DNA of 64,000 bases from Artocarpus heterophyllus (lineage: Eukaryota > Streptophyta > Magnoliopsida > Rosales > Moraceae): contig CM046339.1 in the NCBI GenBank assembly GCA_025403435.1, forward strand, positions 6,470,981 to 6,534,980, given 5' to 3'. The translations under genes and the position numbers were made by a program. The stretch's first letter is position 1. Each line of letters starts with the position of its first letter. Below the pieces are notes generated by a model. The model had not been told where the DNA came from and made no database searches. It worked only from the letters and a program-made list of their open reading frames with translations. This document shows positions 58,128 to 64,000 of the stretch, piece after piece.

Positions 58128-59539
58128 ATGAGTTGTTCTATCAGCTTCCATATCCCTAAGGCTCTGCCTTTTCTTGGCTTTCCTTGGCGCAGAACTCCTC
58201 TCTCTGTTACTTCTAAACACTGCCATTCCTGCACTGCCAAGCTTATTGTAAAGGTATAGCATTAGCACTTTTGTTTTTGGCCACACATCTATCCAACATT
58301 TGAGGATTAAAAGCTCTTGATACAGTTGTAAATTCTTTGACCCTTTTAGTTTTAGACAACGGAAAGCATAATTCAAAAGTCAATTGAGTTTTTTCAACTG
58401 AAGAAAGCTAGTTTGGCCGTTCAAGTTGGAGCTATTTTGGCCACAGTAAGGCATGAGTGTTTTGTGCTTATAAATTTTTTTATTTTTTTCTTTTCTTTTT
58501 GTGGGGTTATAAAATTCAATGAGAACTTGTTCCAGCAGGTAGAGCAGCCCGCCTTTGCCGTAACTGGGGTTAATAATGAGCAAGACCTTACTTGGACTCT
58601 AATACAATTAGGAGTTGTTGCCCTTTTCTACTTCCTTGTAATGCCAGCGAGTTTTTCTTTTCCCTTTATCTTTACTATGTGTTTCAATCACTAATTCACT
58701 TGACTTTTCTTCTTCCTCCTCCTCCTCTTTTTTTTTTTTTTTTTTTTAATAAATAAATGCATCTTGTGTTGAACTGCAGCCAATCATCATGAACTGGCTT
58801 AGGGTAAGATGGTATAAAAGGAATCTCCTGGAGGGATATTTCCAATTCATGTTTGTCTTCATCTTCTTTCCCGGGTAAAGCCTTGTTTTCACTTGTGGTT
58901 TTCTTTTAAAATTTGAACAACTTAGTCCTAAAATGATAACATGAACATGTTTGTCCAATTACTCTTAGCTTAATTTTCCCAAGATAGATAGAGGCATCAT
59001 CAAGAGTTCGTAAACAAAGAAATTTTTATTTATTTTCTAAAAAGGTTTTCCATCCATTTTATCAAAATTGTTGTATATTTACCTCTTTTTCTCTATTTAA
59101 GCCATGAATTAGGAATTCAATAAATTTAGGCTCAATCTAGTAGTTCTTCATAAGTTACCTTAGTTATGCACGTACAAGCCCGTGACTAACGTTTGCTGAT
59201 AATTTCATTTGAGGCCGTTTGGCATTGTTTTCAAAATAGATGAAAATATTTTTGTTTTAAAAAATGAGAATTTTTTAAGAATTATGTTGAGAGTGTTTTT
59301 AGAATTTTTACCTTGAAAATCAAACGAAAACATTTTTAAAAATTTTGAGAATAAAACCAAACAAGCCCATTATTTTTTCCCCTTTGGACAGCGTAATTCT
59401 TTGGGCACCATTTCCGAACTCCAGGAAATTCCCTCGGGATCCATCCGTGAAGTATCCTTGGCCTAAGTCAGACGATCCTTCAAAAATTAGAAATGCATAT
59501 CTGAAATACGCATTTGCCAAACCTGAAGATTACCCATGA
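58128..59539 (+). CDS. ndhL: NAD(P)H-quinone oxidoreductase subunit L, chloroplastic
   Basis: Five exons: 58128-58253, 58404-58445, 58539-58646, 58780-58874 and 59392-59539 (TGA 59537-59539), giving 172 aa. Residues 1-~42 (Ser/Thr/Arg/His-rich, few acids) look like a plastid transit peptide. Then ASLAVQVGAILAT, VEQPAFAVTG, a membrane span around LGVVALFYFLV, PIIMNWLRVRWYKR, a second span FQFMFVFIFFPGVILWAPF, and RKFPRDPSVKYPWP. This matches NdhL (CRR23 in Arabidopsis), a nucleus-encoded subunit of the thylakoid NDH complex, which is needed for stable assembly of the complex and for cyclic electron flow around photosystem I. Intron 3 (58647-58779) starts GC and ends AG. The exon 2 start is uncertain: AG at 58387-58388 would add five in-frame codons. 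The family is usually somewhat longer at the N-terminus. Confidence 0.93.
59213..59368. mobile_element. Tourist-like MITE in ndhL intron 4
   Basis: The ends are GGCCGTTTGGCATTGTTTTC and, inverted, GGGCTTGTTTGGTTTTATTC. The 156-bp, AT-rich interior forms a hairpin. It is the same type as 12679-12827. It lies inside the 517-bp intron 58875-59391 and ends only ~23 bp before the exon 5 acceptor. No clean target duplication. Confidence 0.7.
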
Positions 59540-60417
59540 AAATATCTAAAATGCAGAACGACCTAACACGTTCTAGAGCTTGGAATGTGCTTGCCTGTAT
59601 TATTGGATAAAGCCTCTCTTCATCATACATATTTTCCACCCCCCAATTCCCCAAACACAAAGCATTGTAAATTTTTATTTCCCTGCATAAGTGTTATTTC
59701 AAAAATACATATCCTGTCAACAAAAGACAGTCCAATGTCTTTTTTCTTTTATTCACTTGCACCAGCCAACTTTCTAGATTCTAGAGTGAAAGCTGTGAAG
59801 CTACAGAGGTGAGGCCGAGAGGTCGATTGGGGAACCAAGCAACAAATCAGTTATCGCACTGCTTAGCTAGCAACAAACATCATATCAATTATAGCAGCAT
59901 GTCAGCTTGCCCCACCACAGGATAGAAAGGGAAAACATAAGGGGAAAATCAATGAAACAACTCAATGAATTACCAAAGACCAGAATCAAAGCAGTAAAAT
60001 AAAAAAAAAATTGAAAATCAATTGAAAGAAGTAGTAGAAAAGGACCATATCAAAGTATTTCTTTTTGATATAGATATCAATCCAAGCCTACATTTGTATT
60101 CAACTCTTATGCATTTTGCCGTCGCTATAGATGTCAGAGGTGAATAGCTTAAAATCGATTCCCAAAGGATGTCAAAAAAGTAAAGAAAAATCAAGTCCTA
60201 CATGGCATGAACCATCTTAAACTTTAAACCGGTATTAACTGTTCGACTATGTTTGCTACTTTCTTTCCCACTTGGGAGTGCAGAAAAGTATACAAGAACC
60301 TCTCATTCTGTGCCACCTTATTTAGGGGCAAATAAATTACTTTGCCCGTTCGCTGGATGCTGTAAGGAAAAAGAAACTGATGCTTTGCACCACTGACGGT
60401 AAGGCGGTAAACCATTC
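59540..60417. other. Convergent 3' region between ndhL and the TMEM214-like gene
   Basis: It must hold both 3' untranslated regions. A minus-strand AATAAA is at 59748-59753, ~665 bp past the TMEM214-like stop. No ORF or repeat is convincing, and no clear plus-strand poly(A) signal was picked out for ndhL. Confidence 0.5.
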
Positions 60418-63400
60418 TCAGACAGATGGATGAGAGCTGAAAGCCATGGTCAGTTTCTGCCAGTCGAAAGACCCCAGGTTTGGCGAGACGACAGCAGCAC
60501 CCGTGGCCAAGGCAATAACAATAACGGCCATGCTTCTCAGGCACCCGTTTCTGCATGATAGCTTTCCCATGATCAGCTTACAATACTTGTCTGCATCCTT
60601 GAGGAGTGCTTGTTGAGTAGCATCAGCCCCTCCAGCTAATGCCTTCTCATTCTATGCAAACAAGCAGCGTAAATCAAGTCATACTTCCTTTCATTACACA
60701 AATCATTTAGTCAGTGCACTATTGATTCCGAAATGGAAAGACAGTAGTTTGATTGCAATTTAATAATTATGGGAGCAACATTATGAACAATCTCCATAAT
60801 TATAGATTAGGTACCTGATGCCTGAAATTCTTCAAGGTTTCTCTCAAAGGATCAAGAGGGAACAGTTTCAGAGATAGCTCTTTCCATTGGTCAGAGAGCT
60901 TTTTCAGGACAGCTACACTTGCTTCTAGATTGTCTTCGTAAACCTTGTCCTGTTCATAAATTACATAGAATAAGCAGGCAACATAAGTTGATTCACATGG
61001 CGGAACCATAGAAACAATATTAAAAAGTAGAAAAAAATAAATAAATAATAATCTTGAATAAAGAAAGAGAATTGGTAATAACTAGAATTGCTTACCCACT
61101 GCTTGTAACATTCAGCATTTTGGGTCAGGCACCAAATAAAAACAGCAGATGCTTCGTTGGCCATTTCAGGAGTGCCTGTGAGAAGCAGCTTTCTATCAAC
61201 TCCAATAAAAATCTTGTGTTTCTTAACTTTCTAAGAAAGAATGTAAAGAGATTAAAAAGCAGTAGATTGAGTTATCATACTTTCTCCAGCCGCCTTAATA
61301 GCAAAGCCTTGTATCTGTTGTGCAACTTGTTTCATTGCTTTGCTTCCAGGAGAGCCAGCAAAAGCGACCTCTTTTAGGGTGGGATATACAACCTCAAACC
61401 TCTCGGTTGCCTATGAACACCACATTTAAAAGCATAATTTATATTTCATGAATCAAAAGATGAGAAGACACCCTGCACCCAGATCCCAACAAACAGAGAT
61501 ACTCACCTTAACTCTGGCTGAAGACGCTGGAAAGGTAACTCGTGATAGTATCTCAAATGCAGAAGGTGTAACCAAACGCTCACCCTTTCTGACAGCACTG
61601 TTTACCAAAATAGTACGAGCTTTAGGGGTAGACAAGATCCTGATACCAAAAAGAATTAGTTTCGTTTGAGATTAAAGAATTCAAAAAGCTGGAAAAAGAT
61701 TGAGAAGGTCTGATGCTTAAATACCTCTCCACCAGCTGTAAAACCAGATCCCTGGACTGTGGATTACTACTTTTGCCGCTGACTAAAGGCAAGAGATTCC
61801 TTGCCCATGCATACAACCCTACAGCCAGATCTCCTTGACAGGCCTATAAAAAATAAGATTATATTGACACAAGAAGCAAAATGTGGGACAAAACAAAAGG
61901 AAAAAGAAGTCAATAAATTAACTTTACCTGGAGTATAATCCACACAATTAGTGGAAGCTTATCTTGTCCTTGATACTTTGGAGTTTCCCGCAACTTTGGC
62001 AATATGTTAACTAAGACATCAGGTTTCCTTCGCAGTACCATAGCTATGACCACAAATATTGCAACCTGGCATTTACATAGAGGGTCATTGTACATCTGAT
62101 CGGACTATAAGAGGTTCCAGCATTAAGAAGTAAAGTAAACAAGAGGGAAAAGGCATATCATAGGGCAGAAATTAAGCCATGATCTGCAAAATTTGCGTAT
62201 ATTTGAATCACTATTTTGGGAAGACTAAATTAATCCCCGATACAACTAGCATGTGAAATATTATCTAATTTAATAAGTTTTGGGTTTCACACCCCTTTTG
62301 TCCTCTTTTCTTGTGTACGTGTCTGATAGATTCAAAGTACAATAATGTAAAATAATGGTAATAAGTCCTGTTTTATCATGCAAGGCGAGGACTTTTGCCC
62401 TTTTATTCTACAAAACAATGCAAAACAAGCCCTGCAAAGAAAAGGCAAACACATTTGCAATTACCTGAGATTTTGATGAAACGTGTTGAACACCCTTTTT
62501 GGAGCCTTTAGCACAAGCATGCTGACTTGCAAAGTCAGCCAAAAGGCTATCTAAAGACCATAATACAAAAGTTCCAAGTTCCTCAACGGAGTGCTGGTTG
62601 ATCCAATCAATAGACGTCTTATAAACAGCATCAGGAATATAAGAAAGAGGAATCTGTGTTAAGGAACACTCACAATTAGCTCCCTCAAATTACACAAAAG
62701 GCCTGGAGTCTGTCAGTAAACAATGCTCTAATTATATATAACAAGGACATGAAAGATAGCAGAAGCAACCCATGATGGAGATGGGAAAAAGCCCAATTAT
62801 GCACCAAGAAGTCAAAGATAGAAAAGAAGCTAGCAGAAACACGCAATGTACTGTTATGAAACAAAATTCGAAGTACATTTGTGACATGTTTCCACCCTCC
62901 AAAGCCAATTTATATTTAGAACTTCAGTTTAGTGTCCTTTAAAGAAATCACTTTCACTAAAATAAGATTAAAAAGAAAAGAAGTAGCATCAAAAGGACCC
63001 AAGAATTTTTTCCATAATGTATGTAGGAATTCCCACCTTAAAATAAAAACTAAGAGCCTGTAATAAGATGGCCCTAAAAATAACCTAAAAAAATAAAATA
63101 CGAAACAAACTTCATAAGCGTCAAACTTCACTGGACAAAGTGAAGGAAGCTTCAAACCTCCAAACCTTCTTTTATTTCTGTCCTAGAAGTACATCAAAAC
63201 AACAGCAGACCACAGAAAGCCACTCAGCTCAAATAAATGTATCCACAACTATAAGAGCTAACAGGCGATGAAAACAGCTCGTAAGGGGAATCCCACACAT
63301 ATCTTGAAAAAAGTACTCAACCAAAATTCCAGATTTCAGTACTAGATTAGGCATTTATAAATATTTGAAGCCTATCAAAAATTCGCATTGCGTCCTTGAA

Positions 63401-64000
63401 TGACCCAATTTAATATAAAATCATCATATATTTCTTTACAAGAGATTTTGACATCAGAAATGCAACATTTGAAAAAGTACAACACAAAGGGAAAAGGAAA
63501 AAAGTCTTCCACTACAATACACCAAGTGTATTTAGCCAAAATTTTAAAAATCCCTTTAAATCCCATACTCCGTACTCTATTTTTCAAAAGTAAATGGTTT
63601 CTAGAAATACTGGATTATACTTTTGTGCTTTTGGAGACTAATTATTTCATAACCAATTATCAATTTAAGTATCCCCATTGGTTATCAATTTAAGTATTCC
63701 CATTTAGACAATCATATGATATATCAGTATGTATGTTGACAAGTATACCAAATCGCAGTAGCCTAAGGAATTCATATTCTATGAACCAGGACTAAACAAA
63801 ATCCAAACCTTGCTTTAGAACCGGTCAGCACCCAAAGTTATGTTTTTCTTCTTTTTTGACAATTGCATAATGAGAAAGTAGCGAAAAGAAAGTTTTTGAA
63901 TCAGTACGGTGGTTGAATATCTCATTTCATCGCTCTAAAGCAAATCGGATGTGGATTACAGATAGACGTTAAAGAATCTCTAACTCACATCCGCAATCTT
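60418..64000 (-). CDS. TMEM214-like (DUF2359) membrane protein, C-terminal part
   Basis: Minus-strand exons, in order: 64000-63989 (cut by window), 62653-62465, 62104-61928, 61843-61725, 61639-61507, 61410-61281, 61175-61096, 60949-60815 and 60651-60418 (TGA 60418-60420). All introns are GT-AG and phases join without a break to give ~402 aa. Landmarks: KIAD|IPLSYIPDAVYKTSIDW, VAIFVVIAMVLRRKPDVL, KYQGQDKLPLIVWII, NPQSRDLVLQLVER, TPKARTILVNSAVRKGERL, TFPASSARVKATERF, GSKAMKQVAQQIQGF, and near the C-terminus DADKYCKLIMGKLS and a probable membrane anchor SMAVIVIALATGAAVV. This is the plant TMEM214/DUF2359 family. The animal member is an ER membrane protein. The plant role is unknown. No stop or frameshift was found, so it appears functional. 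The N-terminal exons are beyond 64000. Confidence 0.92.
62654..63988 (-). other. Large intron of the TMEM214-like gene
   Basis: 1335 bp, donor GAT|GTGAGT (63989/63988) and acceptor AACACAG|ATT (62653). AT-rich. No repeat terminus, ORF or non-coding RNA recognised. Confidence 0.75.

Noticed and set aside
63400..63693. 97-aa plus-strand ORF near the right edge
   Set aside because: It lies inside the large intron of the TMEM214-like gene on the opposite strand and looks like random AT-rich translation.
1..64000. tRNA, rRNA or other structural RNA genes
   Set aside because: No cloverleaf or rRNA core was recognised. The tRNA-like words at 8331, 24203, 46969 and 56882 are primer-binding sites.

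Overview
The window is nuclear DNA of a flowering plant, probably a eudicot. It is AT-rich and intron-bearing. The only two host genes are at the far right: ndhL, whose product carries a plastid transit peptide, and a TMEM214/DUF2359 membrane-protein gene. They converge tail to tail, in the order I recall for Arabidopsis At1g70760/At1g70770. The other ~58 kb is a nested stack of transposable elements with no further host gene that I can support.

Layout. 1-10664: degenerate copies of one Copia family (family A, 2-kb LTRs, all on the minus strand). An internally deleted copy, A1 (3516-10306), sits inside an older A LTR. 10665-17250: GGCCCA-rich repeat, several MITE-like elements, a CT-rich unknown block, a 142-bp tandem duplication and a dead LINE-type DUF4283 gene. 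17371-26328: a complete Ty3/gypsy chromovirus with TSD TTTAC, inserted into a Tourist-like MITE. 26395-26985: the ancestral flank of ndhL. 26991-58072: a 31-kb composite. Its outermost layer is a gag-only gypsy element (C) with 1.2-1.3-kb LTRs. Element C is split by Copia element B (29353-54274). B is in turn split by a full-length family A element, A2 (39353-49014), a Tourist MITE, a 797-bp insert and a Tat-like gypsy remnant. That remnant itself carries a solo A LTR with TSD GTGCG. 58128-59539: ndhL. 60418-64000: TMEM214-like gene, cut by the window edge.

The most unusual signals are these. (1) Short GC-rich palindromes of the TCGGC-AG-GCCGA type form arrays in otherwise AT-rich LTRs. The motif is shared by unrelated Copia and gypsy families, and a different palindrome (GCGCCTAGGCGC type) is arrayed in the third family. 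(2) The chromovirus keeps one 1518-codon frame with no frameshift but eleven premature stops, all TAG. (3) Element C ends 55 bp before the ndhL start codon, so the old upstream region now lies 31 kb away. (4) ndhL intron 3 is best read as a GC-AG intron. (5) The two LTRs of element C give a filled and an empty site for a fold-back CACTA element.

Limits: identity came from reading translations and repeats by eye, with no database search. Lineage names for elements are family-level judgements, and LTR ends inside decayed copies are approximate.
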